A DNA stretch of 64,000 nt, taken from contig JANQRC010000064.1 in NCBI GenBank assembly GCA_028284745.1, forward strand, positions 1 to 64,000. The letters are read 5' to 3'. The stretch comes from Flavobacteriaceae bacterium (GTDB taxonomy: Bacteria > Bacteroidota > Bacteroidia > Flavobacteriales > Flavobacteriaceae). Shown here in pieces: positions 43,828 to 52,402 of the stretch. Below the pieces are notes generated by a model. The model had not been told where the DNA came from, did not search any database, and saw only the letters and a list, made by a program, of their open reading frames with translations. Made by a program: the position numbers and the translations under genes. Each line of letters begins with the position of its first letter. Position 1 is the stretch's first letter.

Positions 43828-43907
43828 CTGATGAAACTTCCACCGAGGGAAAGGTCTGCCTCTCGGCTTTACTGCTTTTCAGTTGAGATCTAACCCTATT
43901 GATTCCG

Positions 43908-43945
43908 TAGCACCCCTAAAGTCCCCTAAAAGGGGGCGATCAAGG
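43908..43945. repeat. C/G-rich intergenic hairpin repeat
   Basis: The segment has two CCCCTAAA blocks followed by AGGGGGC, which can fold as a short CCCCT/AGGGG hairpin. Blocks of this type recur in flavobacterial genomes as non-coding repeats. The whole gap 43828-44016 shows no gene. Confidence 0.4.
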
Positions 43946-44016
43946 TGGGTGCCAATTTCATGATGAGCCAAAACTTCTCAATGATTCGATCGAAGCCACA
44001 TTTTCAGTAGCTATAT

Positions 44017-44832
44017 TTACTGATTCCCAAGAATGATGGGCAAGCCTCCTTCGCCACTACCCACAACGATCACTTTGCTATTGTTAGATCTTGATAGTTC
44101 TAGTGTGGCCTCGATACCTTTGTCTTGAAGGATCTTATCGGTCAGTGAGGCACTTAAGATGCGGTTGGCATCTGCTTTACCTTGTGCCTCTATGCGTTGG
44201 CGTTCAGCTTCTTTTTGGGCTTTCTCCAATCGGAACTCGTATTCTAATGATTCTTGCTCTTGTTTCAACTTTCGCTCGATAGCCTCTTTGATCGTCGGCG
44301 GCAAGGTCACATCCCTGACCAAAACTTCATCCAAGACAATGAATTGCTTCTCAACGATCTTCTGGGTTTCTTCAAATATCTCTTGTTGAATGGCATCTCG
44401 CTTGCTTGAGTATAGCTGTTCTGGCGTATAGCGCCCCACAACACTTCTTGCTGCAGAACGTATGGTGGGTAAAATGATCCTATCTAAATAGTTCTCGCCA
44501 ATTTCTTTGTGTAACTTCCCAAGGTCGGCTTCATCTGGTTTGTACCATGCAGAAGCATCTAGTTGTATGTCCAGCCCATTGGATGAGAGCACTTTCATCT
44601 TTTCGAAGATCTCTTGACGCCGCACCTCGTAAACATACACTTTGTTCCATGGGGCAACCAGATGAAATCCCTCGCCCAAGGGTGGTTTATCTGTCACAAC
44701 ACCACCTCCAAATCGTTTCCAAAGCACACCTGCTTCACCCGCGTTTATGTTTACCGCAGATTTTGAAACTAAAATCACGGCTAAGATCAAAATAAAGATG
44801 ATCGGCAATCCTATCTTAGGTAATCTATCCAT
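44017..44832 (-). CDS. Prohibitin-type SPFH/Band 7 protein
   Basis: A 271-residue prohibitin homologue. One N-terminal membrane segment (about 7-24) is followed by an SPFH domain (about 28-185: GEAGVLWKRFGGGV, LGEGFHLVAPWN, IQLDASAWYKPDEADLGKLH, AARSVVGRYTPEQLYSSKR) and a coiled-coil (about 190-240, EQESLEYEFRLEKAQKEAERQRIEAQGKADANRIL). It ends GLPIILG. Prohibitins form ring-shaped membrane assemblies that control FtsH-like proteases. It lies ten bases after the VWA gene. Confidence 0.9.
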   Translation of the reverse strand: MDRLPKIGLPIIFILILAVILVSKSAVNINAGEAGVLWKRFGGGVVTDKPPLGEGFHLVAPWNKVYVYEVRRQEIFEKMKVLSSNGLDIQLDASAWYKPDEADLGKLHKEIGENYLDRIILPTIRSAARSVVGRYTPEQLYSSKRDAIQQEIFEETQKIVEKQFIVLDEVLVRDVTLPPTIKEAIERKLKQEQESLEYEFRLEKAQKEAERQRIEAQGKADANRILSASLTDKILQDKGIEATLELSRSNNSKVIVVGSGEGGLPIILGNQ

Positions 44833-44842
44833 TGTATATCAA

Positions 44843-46870
44843 TTAAATTAATCCGTTGTATTTTCTCAAAAACCACTCTATTGCTAGGCTGAGCGCCATA
44901 ATGGCTAACAGCCACCTCCATGCTATTAAAGGTACGATATTTTCCGAAGCTTTTTGTATCGGCGTGAAGCGATCGTCTGTCATTAAAAGCGTCTTCAACG
45001 TATCGATCTCTGCGGGAAAAAACATACTTCCACCTGTATTGGTGGCCAATTGCTTCAATTTTGTTACATCAGCACTCAAGAATTGTCTTTCAATATCGAA
45101 TGGAATGACCTCAAAGTTGCCCGACCTGCTGATGTTCTCATTCTCTGGTCTTACCGTAAAGCGATAACTGCCGGCCGAAAGGCTGCTAAGGTCTGCTACA
45201 AATTGATTGTTCTTCAGCAACATCGGGAATTGCAATCGCTCATGGGTCTCTTTATTCACGATCGTTACATCTAACTTGGTATTGGGATTGAAAACAAAGT
45301 TCTTATCAAAGAACTGAGCACTGATCGTCACGTCATTACTTCCGTAGTAAAACGTCTTGTGATCGATAGAAAGACGTGCTTTTTTTGTGCTTGATGATGC
45401 ATACTGAATCAACTTTCCGATGAAGGCGTCAAATTCCTGGAAATCTCCTTTATCAACAAAACTCTGCATGCGCCATCGCCAAATGCCCTCACCAAATAAC
45501 AGGACACCGCGCTGGTCTTGTTCCTCAAAAGTGACCAGTAGCGGGTCTTTGGTTGTGATTCCGTTGATGCTCTTGTACAACAGCACATCATTTGTGACCT
45601 CTATGCGAAGGTCCCCAAATTCGGATCGTAAAGGCGGCAACTGATCAAATCCGATATCCGCTACAAGAAAACTATTGAATGTTTTGCTTAGCACTGGTAA
45701 CGCATTGTCTGTCTGTCCTGTGTAGCGTTGTTCAAAGAAAGGTTGATTTCTATTCAAAAAGGAAAGGTCGGTGTTAGGGCCGCTAATGATGAATACGTTC
45801 TGCTTCGTCCTTTTCAATTCACCGATCAACGTCTTGAATGTACTGTTGGGCTGGTATAACATCACGACATCGTACTCGGCCATCTCAGCACTTTTTGAAG
45901 TAGGCTCCATGATCGACACCTGTCTTTGCTCATTGCTTTCAATAGCTTCTTTGAATGCTCCTAGGTCTGGGTGGCTGATATCAGAGATCAGGGCTACTTT
46001 GGTTTGCTGGTCTACGACCTCAACGGCAAAGTAACGGGTGTTGTTCTCAACGTTCTTCTCATTTTGCAAAGGGAGCACTGTTGCAGACAAGCGTTGAAGT
46101 CCTGCCCTATTGGCCTGTATTTGTGCTTCAACGATCGTAGAGTTTTGAGTAGGTGAAAACAGCAAGTCTTTCGAATAGACAGTAGTGTTACCATTCTTGA
46201 CCACCAATCGTGATCGTTGAGCAGTATGCCCGTTATAGTTGACAATAAGCTCCACAGGAAAACTGTTCTTCAAAAAAGCATACCTATTGGCATTTAAACG
46301 CGATATCGCTACATCGACAGGTTGAATACTGTCGCCGAGGACCAACGGAAAAACTGGTGATCCCTCGCTGGGAGAAACATAAGAATAATCGCTGCCAAAG
46401 GTTTGATTGCCATCACTTAGTAACAGTATGGGGCTTTGCTTGTAAATGCCTGCTAGCGCATTCAACGAACGCTGAATGTTTGTCTGTGCCCCTATATGGC
46501 TTATTGATGTGTCTTGGAGAAGCGTTCTATCAAAGATGTGCTTTCTTAGCTGGAACCGTTCGGCAATGTCTTTGTCGTTGAACAGGTCATCTACAAGTCT
46601 TTTCTGGGCAGCATCCTGTTTCAATTCTTTTATGGAAGCTGAATTATCGATGGCCACTACCAAACTCTGCCTTTCAACCTCGTAGGTCACACTCTTGAAT
46701 TTTGGGTTGACCAACAGCAAAGTGCCTGCAAACAAGGTCAGGAATCTAAGAATGGCGAACCACCAGCGCTTTTTATCTTTTCGTTTGCTATCGAAAAAAT
46801 ACATGAAAGTCGTTACAGCTAGGGCGATAACGGCTCCGAATATGACCCACAAAAGATTCTCTGTTGTCAC
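44843..46870 (-). CDS. Membrane protein with von Willebrand factor A-type domain, GTG start
   Basis: A 675-residue inner-membrane protein. Two N-terminal membrane segments (about 7-25, 37-57) precede a VWA-like domain (about 65-190) with the metal-binding AIDNSASI (DxSxS) at about 73-80 and LLLSDGNQTFGSD near 150. Long beta-rich domains follow, with an ending LIAWRWLLAIMALSLAIEWFLRK that forms the last membrane segment. The start is GTG at 46870, 15 bp after fabG. The architecture resembles BatA/BatB-like and other aerotolerance-type proteins but is longer. The role is unknown; it is probably linked to the envelope and the SPFH protein. Confidence 0.8.
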   Translation of the reverse strand: MTTENLLWVIFGAVIALAVTTFMYFFDSKRKDKKRWWFAILRFLTLFAGTLLLVNPKFKSVTYEVERQSLVVAIDNSASIKELKQDAAQKRLVDDLFNDKDIAERFQLRKHIFDRTLLQDTSISHIGAQTNIQRSLNALAGIYKQSPILLLSDGNQTFGSDYSYVSPSEGSPVFPLVLGDSIQPVDVAISRLNANRYAFLKNSFPVELIVNYNGHTAQRSRLVVKNGNTTVYSKDLLFSPTQNSTIVEAQIQANRAGLQRLSATVLPLQNEKNVENNTRYFAVEVVDQQTKVALISDISHPDLGAFKEAIESNEQRQVSIMEPTSKSAEMAEYDVVMLYQPNSTFKTLIGELKRTKQNVFIISGPNTDLSFLNRNQPFFEQRYTGQTDNALPVLSKTFNSFLVADIGFDQLPPLRSEFGDLRIEVTNDVLLYKSINGITTKDPLLVTFEEQDQRGVLLFGEGIWRWRMQSFVDKGDFQEFDAFIGKLIQYASSSTKKARLSIDHKTFYYGSNDVTISAQFFDKNFVFNPNTKLDVTIVNKETHERLQFPMLLKNNQFVADLSSLSAGSYRFTVRPENENISRSGNFEVIPFDIERQFLSADVTKLKQLATNTGGSMFFPAEIDTLKTLLMTDDRFTPIQKASENIVPLIAWRWLLAIMALSLAIEWFLRKYNGLI

Positions 46871-46885
46871 TAATTATTTGAGAGG

Positions 46886-47632
46886 TTATGTTAGCATACC
46901 ACCATCTACGTTCAGCACCTGCCCTGTAACGTAGGCAGATAGGTCTGAAGCTAAAAACAGGCAAGCATTGGCAACATCTTCAGGTGTGCCGCCACGTTTC
47001 AGTGGAATGGCATCTCGCCAACCCTGCACCACATCTTCGTTAAGTTTGGCGGTCATCTCGGTTTCTATGAAACCAGGTGCGATCACATTGCTGCGAATGT
47101 TCCTTGAGCCCAACTCGAGTGCCACAGATTTCGAAAAACCGATGATCCCTGCTTTGGAGGCAGCATAGTTGGTCTGACCTGCGTTGCCCTTCACTCCCAC
47201 TACAGAGCTCATGTTGATGATCGACCCTTTTCGTTGTTTCAACATCGTGCGTTGCACTGCCTTTGTCATGTTGAAGACCGACTTTAAATTCACCTCTATC
47301 ACTTTGTCAAAGTCTTCTTCAGAAATACGCATCAACAGATTGTCTTTCGTGATTCCTGCATTGTTGATCAGCACGTCGATACTTCCAAAATCTTCAACTA
47401 CAGCGGCGGCAAGGTCTTGTGCCTGCTGAAAGTCTGCTGCGTTGCTTTGGTAGCCCTTGGCTTTGATGCCTTTTGCGTTTAGATGAGTTTCTAATTGATT
47501 GGCTGCTTCGACCGAAGAACTATATGTAAAAGCCACATTAGCCCCATGATCGGCGAATACTTCGGCAATACCTTTTCCTATTCCGCGGCTTGCGCCTGTG
47601 ATGATGATGGTCTTTCCTTCTAAGAGTTTCAT
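46886..47632 (-). CDS. fabG: 3-oxoacyl-ACP reductase
   Basis: A 248-residue short-chain dehydrogenase/reductase of fatty-acid synthesis. The cofactor motif is TGASRGIGKGIA near the start, NNAGITKDNLL is near residue 88, and the catalytic Ser-Tyr-Lys lies in SVVGVKGNAGQTNYAASKAG. The C-terminus GQVLNVDGGM is typical of FabG. The ATG at 47632 is chosen because the -7 box at 47667 would leave no leader for the longer frame up to 47662. First gene of the fabG-VWA-SPFH group. Confidence 0.94.
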   Translation of the reverse strand: MKLLEGKTIIITGASRGIGKGIAEVFADHGANVAFTYSSSVEAANQLETHLNAKGIKAKGYQSNAADFQQAQDLAAAVVEDFGSIDVLINNAGITKDNLLMRISEEDFDKVIEVNLKSVFNMTKAVQRTMLKQRKGSIINMSSVVGVKGNAGQTNYAASKAGIIGFSKSVALELGSRNIRSNVIAPGFIETEMTAKLNEDVVQGWRDAIPLKRGGTPEDVANACLFLASDLSAYVTGQVLNVDGGMLT

Positions 47633-47666
47633 TTCGTAACGCTTGTCTATTTGGTTAGTCATGTAT

Positions 47667-47674
47667 CAAAGATA
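47667..47674 (-). promoter_or_regulatory. Candidate -7 box for fabG
   Basis: The minus strand reads TATCTTTG, a full match to TAnnTTTG, 34 bp before the chosen fabG start and just after the sucD terminator. The -33 region is T-rich but lacks an exact TTG. Confidence 0.45.
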
Positions 47675-47689
47675 CCCATTTTGAAAAGC

Positions 47690-47726
47690 CTGAAAAACTA
47701 AAAGTCCTGCAAATGAGCAGGACTTT
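47690..47726 (-). terminator. Rho-independent terminator after sucD
   Basis: A perfect ten-base stem (AAAGTCCTGC at 47701-47710 with GCAGGACTTT at 47717-47726) and a six-base loop are followed on the minus strand by a U-rich tail. It starts 22 bp after the sucD stop. Confidence 0.85.
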
Positions 47727-47748
47727 GTCATAAAATTTTGTGAATATG

Positions 47749-48621
47749 CTATGCCATTACTTCGGCAACTTTCTTTCCGATCTCAGCAGGCGAATCTACG
47801 ACATGAATGCCACACTCGCGCATGATCCTCTTTTTAGCCTGCGCAGTATCGTCACTACCGCCTACGATGGCACCTGCATGGCCCATGGTTCTTCCTGCCG
47901 GAGCAGTTTCGCCCGCGATAAAACCTACAATAGGTTTCTTGCTACCACTCTGCTGATACCATTTGGCGGCATCGCTCTCTAACTGACCGCCGATCTCTCC
48001 GATCATCACAACACACGCTGTCTCTGGGTCATTGATCAGAAGTTCTATCGCTTCTTTGGTCGTAGTGCCGATCACGGGGTCACCACCGATCCCTATGGCT
48101 GTTGTGATGCCCATTCCTTCACGCACTACCTGGTCTGAGGCCTCATAGGTCAGTGTTCCCGACTTTGATACAATTCCCACATTGCCTTTTTTGAAGACAA
48201 AGCCAGGCATGATACCTACTTTTGCCTCACCAGGCGTGATAACACCAGGACAGTTAGGTCCGATAAGGCGACAGTCCTTGCCTTGAATATAATCGTAAGC
48301 CTTTATCATGTCGGCCACTGGAATTCCCTCAGTGATCGTAATGATCACCTTGATACCAGCCTCGGCAGCTTCCATGATCGCATCAGCGGCAAAAGCAGGA
48401 GGGACAAATAATATCGAAGTATCTGCGGCCACCTTCTCAACGGCTTCAGCCACCGTATTGAAGACAGGCTTGCCAAGATGCTCTTGACCTCCTTTTCCTG
48501 GGGTGACACCACCTACAATGTTGGTGCCATATTCGATCATTTGCTCGGCATGGAATGTACCTTCTCCGCCTGTAAAACCTTGTACGATTATCTTAGAATC
48601 TTTATTGACTAGTACGCTCAT
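47749..48621 (-). CDS. sucD: Succinate-CoA ligase, alpha subunit
   Basis: A 290-residue subunit of the citrate-cycle enzyme that interconverts succinyl-CoA and succinate with nucleotide phosphorylation. The phosphorylated His lies in GRTMGHAGAIVGG near residue 252. CoA-binding features are VQGFTGGEGTFHAEQM at the start, GGVTPGKGGQEH and GPNCPGVITP. The beta subunit is not in this window. It stands alone, closed by a terminator, with a TAnnTTTG box upstream. Confidence 0.96.
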   Translation of the reverse strand: MSVLVNKDSKIIVQGFTGGEGTFHAEQMIEYGTNIVGGVTPGKGGQEHLGKPVFNTVAEAVEKVAADTSILFVPPAFAADAIMEAAEAGIKVIITITEGIPVADMIKAYDYIQGKDCRLIGPNCPGVITPGEAKVGIMPGFVFKKGNVGIVSKSGTLTYEASDQVVREGMGITTAIGIGGDPVIGTTTKEAIELLINDPETACVVMIGEIGGQLESDAAKWYQQSGSKKPIVGFIAGETAPAGRTMGHAGAIVGGSDDTAQAKKRIMRECGIHVVDSPAEIGKKVAEVMA

Positions 48622-48641
48622 GTATTTTGTTTTTAGCGTGA

Positions 48642-48649
48642 CAAAAATA
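48642..48649 (-). promoter_or_regulatory. Candidate -7 box for sucD
   Basis: The minus strand reads TATTTTTG, a full TAnnTTTG match, 21 bp before the sucD start. No clear TTG at standard spacing. Confidence 0.4.
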
Positions 48650-48682
48650 GTTTATTGCAATTGAAAAACGAATGAATACATT

Positions 48683-49627
48683 CTATTTTTCCTTCATCTT
48701 TTTCAAGTTGTCCATAAGGTCTGGCAATTGGCTCAAAGCTGCGAGTTTCTTGTAATTGGAACGGAATTCTTCGGCAGGAGAACCGAAATAGCGCTTTCCT
48801 CCTTCCAATGATTTGCTCACCCCAGATTGTGCCAAGATAACGGCTTCCTTACCGATGGTGATACCACTGGTCATCCCTACTTGCCCCCAAAGAGTAACTT
48901 CATCTTCTACGACCACACAACCGGCAATGCCCACTTGCGAAGCGATCAGGCATTTTTTTCCAATGACTGTATCGTGGCCCACCTGTACTTGGTTGTCTAT
49001 CTTGGTGCCTTCTTTGATCGTGGTATCTCCTGTAACACCGCGATCAATAGTGCATAGTGCTCCAAGATCCACATGGTCTTCGATGACAACGCGACCTCCT
49101 GATCTCAACTTGTCAAATCCTTCAGGGCGATTCTTGTAATAAAAGGCATCTGCGCCTAGTATGGTGCCAGAATGAATCGTTACATGATCACCGATAACAC
49201 AATCATCATAGATGATCACATTGCTATGAATAAGGCAATGATCACCTATAGAGACATTGTTACCTATAAATGCTCCCGGTTGAACAATTGTATTTTCTCC
49301 TATTGTAGCGGTCGCAGCAATTTGCGCTGTTGCTCTTTGAAAAGGTTTGAAGTGCTCTGTGAGTTTATTGAAATCCCGAAAGGGATCATCACTTATCAAC
49401 AGCGCTTTGCCTCCAGGGCATTCGACTTCTTTATTGATCAAGATTACTGTCGCAGCCGACTGTAATGCTTTGTCATAATATTTTGGATGATCTACGAATA
49501 CGATGTCTCCAGGTGTCACGACATGGATCTCGTTCATCCCTAAAACCGAAAAATCATCAGCACCCACATAGTTGGCATCGATGATCTTTGCTATTTCCTG
49601 CAAGGTATGTGCTCTTGGGAACTTCAA
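48683..49627 (-). CDS. Second LpxD-like acyltransferase (UDP-3-O-acylglucosamine N-acyltransferase family), TTG start
   Basis: A 314-residue left-handed beta-helix acyltransferase related to LpxD. The N-terminal domain (1-100, ending FNKLTEHFKPF) binds nucleotide in LpxD. Hexapeptide repeats run from about 105 to 285, with the catalytic-type His in NQVQVGHDTVIG. It differs enough from the other LpxD here (52395) to be a paralogue of separate function, perhaps acylating another sugar or with another chain length. No ATG is available; TTG at 49627, three bases after the efp stop, matches the family start. It is last in the lpx-efp run. Confidence 0.85.
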   Translation of the reverse strand: MKFPRAHTLQEIAKIIDANYVGADDFSVLGMNEIHVVTPGDIVFVDHPKYYDKALQSAATVILINKEVECPGGKALLISDDPFRDFNKLTEHFKPFQRATAQIAATATIGENTIVQPGAFIGNNVSIGDHCLIHSNVIIYDDCVIGDHVTIHSGTILGADAFYYKNRPEGFDKLRSGGRVVIEDHVDLGALCTIDRGVTGDTTIKEGTKIDNQVQVGHDTVIGKKCLIASQVGIAGCVVVEDEVTLWGQVGMTSGITIGKEAVILAQSGVSKSLEGGKRYFGSPAEEFRSNYKKLAALSQLPDLMDNLKKMKEK

Positions 49628-49630
49628 TGG

Positions 49631-50197
49631 TTATTCTTTGACGCGTTCTTGGTAGGTTCCTTTTTCGGTGTCGACCTTGATCTTGTCTCCCTCGTTGATA
49701 AACAAAGGGACATTGACACGTGCGCCAGTCTCAACGGTCGCAGGCTTTGTGGCATTCGTCGCCGTATTCCCTTTTACTCCAGGCTCTGTGTGCGTTACTT
49801 CTAGCACTACACTTTGTGGCATTTCTACAGAGAGCGGCAAACTGTCTTCTGTGTTAATGAGCACGGTGACCACCTCTCCCTCTTTCATAAGGTCTGGGGC
49901 ATCCAAGGTGCTTTTTTGCAATGAGATCTGATCGTAATCGTCCGTGTTCATAAAGTGGTAGGTGTCACCTTCATTATACAGGTATTGGAACTTATGTGTC
50001 TCTACACGAACGTCATCGATCTTATGTCCCGCGGAAAAGGTGTTGTCTATCACCTTTCCGGTAGTCACACTTTTTAACTTTGTTCTTACAAATGCTGGGC
50101 CCTTGCCGGGTTTCACATGTAGAAATTCAACGATCTTGTATATGTCATGGTTGTACCGAATGCACAATCCTTTTCTAATATCTGAAGTGTTTGCCAT
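49631..50197 (-). CDS. efp: Elongation factor P
   Basis: A 188-residue translation factor that rescues ribosomes stalled at proline runs. The loop with the modified residue is HVKPGKGPAFVRTKL (Lys32 at the tip). The three beta domains are of the standard length: KOW-like 1-63, OB domains 64-127 and 130-188. The C-terminus GDKIKVDTEKGTYQERV is diagnostic. It lies between lpxA and the lpxD paralogue in the same direction, so it is translated from the lpx message. Confidence 0.95.
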   Translation of the reverse strand: MANTSDIRKGLCIRYNHDIYKIVEFLHVKPGKGPAFVRTKLKSVTTGKVIDNTFSAGHKIDDVRVETHKFQYLYNEGDTYHFMNTDDYDQISLQKSTLDAPDLMKEGEVVTVLINTEDSLPLSVEMPQSVVLEVTHTEPGVKGNTATNATKPATVETGARVNVPLFINEGDKIKVDTEKGTYQERVKE

Positions 50198-50209
50198 TTA
50201 ATTTTTTTG

Positions 50210-50995
50210 TTATGAATTTGAAAAGTACCCTTTCATGATGCCTCGCTGCGAGTCTTTTATAAATTGAAGGATCTCATCTCGCTCTGGTGTGGCGGGCATT
50301 TCGGCTTCGATGATCTCGGCCGCCTGAGAGTTATTGTAGTTTCTTTGATAAAGAATCCTGTATATGTTCTGTATCTCTCGGATCTTCTCGGTGGAAAATC
50401 CTCTCCTTCGCAAACCAACCGAATTGATTCCCACGTAGGAAAGAGGCTCTCTTGCTGCCTTTACGTATGGTGGGACATCTTTACGAACCAGTGAACCTCC
50501 TGTTACAAAAGCATGATTGCCCACAGAACAGAACTGGTGCACAGCGGTCATACCCGCCAACACCACATTGTTGCCGACAGTTATATGTCCTGCCAATGTA
50601 CTGTTGTTAGAGAAGATGCAGTTATCGCCGATGATACAATCATGCGCCACATGGCAATAGGCCATGATCAAGCAATTATTGCCGATCTTGGTCTTCATAC
50701 GGTCGGCAGTGCCTTTGTTGATGGTAACGCACTCTCTGATGGTTACATTGTTCCCTATCTCGGCAGTAGTATCTTCTCCTTGGTACTTTAGGTCTTGCGG
50801 CGGTGCAGAGATCACTGCTCCAGGAAAGATGTTGCAGTTCTTGCCTATTCTTGCCCCTTCCATGATGGTCACATTACTACCTATCCATGTGCCTTCGCCG
50901 ATCACCACATTGTTATGAATGGTTGTAAAGGGCTCGATCACTACATTCTTAGCGATCTTTGCTCCTGGATGAACATATGCTAAAGGTTGATTCAT
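50210..50995 (-). CDS. lpxA: Acyl-ACP--UDP-N-acetylglucosamine O-acyltransferase
   Basis: A 261-residue trimeric beta-helix enzyme doing the first step of lipid A synthesis. Hexapeptide repeats fill about 8-190, with the catalytic His in IMAYCHVAHDCIIGDN and GMTAVHQFCSVG near residue 145. The helical C-terminus (RRRGFSTEKIREIQNIYRILY) completes the fold. It begins immediately after the stop of the lpxC/fabZ gene. Confidence 0.96.
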   Translation of the reverse strand: MNQPLAYVHPGAKIAKNVVIEPFTTIHNNVVIGEGTWIGSNVTIMEGARIGKNCNIFPGAVISAPPQDLKYQGEDTTAEIGNNVTIRECVTINKGTADRMKTKIGNNCLIMAYCHVAHDCIIGDNCIFSNNSTLAGHITVGNNVVLAGMTAVHQFCSVGNHAFVTGGSLVRKDVPPYVKAAREPLSYVGINSVGLRRRGFSTEKIREIQNIYRILYQRNYNNSQAAEIIEAEMPATPERDEILQFIKDSQRGIMKGYFSNS

Positions 50996-52402
50996 TTACT
51001 TGTCTTTTACTTTTACGATCTGTGCCATGATCTCGGCTTCAGAAACCAATTTGCCATTGGCATATGCTCGGGCTTGCATTTGACAGATTCCGCGACGAAT
51101 GGGCGTCATCAGGTCTAATTTGAAGATCAGTGTATCGCCGGGCACTACCTGTTGTTTGTATCGTACATTGTCGATCTTTAACAAATACGTCAAGTAGTTC
51201 TCAGGGTCAGGAACTGTGCTAAGCACAAGGATTCCACCCGTTTGGGCCATTGCTTCTATCTGTAGAACGCCCGGCATCACAGGTGCACCAGGAAAATGTC
51301 CCACAAAAAAGGGCTCGTTCATGGTAACGTTCTTGATGCCGATGACATGCTTGTCGGAAAGCTCTAAGATCTTGTCGACTAGCAAGAATGGCGGCCTGTG
51401 TGGTAGCATGGCCATGATGGCGTTCACGTCTTTTATGGGCGTTGCGTGCAAATCTACTTTGGGCACATAGTTACGGCGCTCGTTCTTGATGATCTTCTGC
51501 AATCGCTTTGCAAACTGGGTGTTTACGTAATGCCCGGGTTTGTTGGCAATTACCTTTCCTCGGATCCGTGCACCGATCAATGCGAGGTCGCCGATAACAT
51601 CCAATAGCTTATGCCTAGCTGCTTCGTTAGGATGATGAAGCGTCAAATTATCTAATATACCGTTTGGTTTTACAGATAATTTCTCCTTATTGAAAGCTTT
51701 TTCGAGCTTCTTCATGGTAGATTCAGAGATTTCCTTATCTACGTATACAATGGCATTGTTAAGGTCTCCTCCTTTGATGAGGCCATGCTCTAGAAGCATT
51801 TCTAATTCATGTAAAAAGCTAAAGGTTCTGGCATCAGCAATCTCATCCTTGAAGTCAGAGATATGCTTTAGCGTAGCATTTTGGGTGCCAAGAATCTTGG
51901 TGCCAAAATCTACCATAGTGGTCACTTGATACTTGTCGGCAGGAATCACAGTGATCTCGCTTCCTGACTCTTCATCAACGTAGGAAATCACGTCTTTGAC
52001 AATGTATTCGAACAATGGTGCGTCTTGCTCTTCAATGCCTGCTTCCTCAATAGCTTCGACAAAGAACTTTGACGAACCATCCATGATCGGCGGTTCGGAA
52101 GCATTCAGTTCAATGAGCACATTGTCAATGTCCATGCCTACTAAGGCTGCCAGAACGTGCTCGGACGTTTGAATCTTGACCCCCTTCTTTTCTAGGTTGG
52201 TGCCGCGCTGCGTGTTTACCACATAGCTTGCATCTGCCTCTATGATAGGTTCGCCCTCTAGGTCTATCCGTTTGAAAGCGTAACCGTGGTCTACAGGTGC
52301 GGGCTTGAAGGTCATTACAACCTCTTTTCCTGTATGAAGCCCCACTCCCTTTAGTGTTGCTTCGGAGGCTATGGTTCGTTGGTTACGAACTTCGTTACTC
52401 AT
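50996..52402 (-). CDS. lpxC/fabZ: Bifunctional UDP-3-O-acyl-GlcNAc deacetylase / 3-hydroxyacyl-ACP dehydratase
   Basis: A 468-residue fusion. LpxC (about 1-310) is the zinc deacetylase of lipid A synthesis: QTSEHVLAALVGMDIDN, the zinc pair in LHHPNEAARHKLLDVIGD, and the active-site stretch KPGHYVNTQFAK. FabZ (about 320-468) dehydrates 3-hydroxyacyl-ACP: LPHRPPFLLVDKI and HFPGAPVMPGVLQIEAMAQTGG. The fusion is characteristic of Bacteroidota and lets one polypeptide set the split between lipid A and fatty acids. The ATG at 52402 lies inside the end of lpxD (8-base overlap); longer starts are not supported. Confidence 0.96.
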   Translation of the reverse strand: MSNEVRNQRTIASEATLKGVGLHTGKEVVMTFKPAPVDHGYAFKRIDLEGEPIIEADASYVVNTQRGTNLEKKGVKIQTSEHVLAALVGMDIDNVLIELNASEPPIMDGSSKFFVEAIEEAGIEEQDAPLFEYIVKDVISYVDEESGSEITVIPADKYQVTTMVDFGTKILGTQNATLKHISDFKDEIADARTFSFLHELEMLLEHGLIKGGDLNNAIVYVDKEISESTMKKLEKAFNKEKLSVKPNGILDNLTLHHPNEAARHKLLDVIGDLALIGARIRGKVIANKPGHYVNTQFAKRLQKIIKNERRNYVPKVDLHATPIKDVNAIMAMLPHRPPFLLVDKILELSDKHVIGIKNVTMNEPFFVGHFPGAPVMPGVLQIEAMAQTGGILVLSTVPDPENYLTYLLKIDNVRYKQQVVPGDTLIFKLDLMTPIRRGICQMQARAYANGKLVSEAEIMAQIVKVKDK

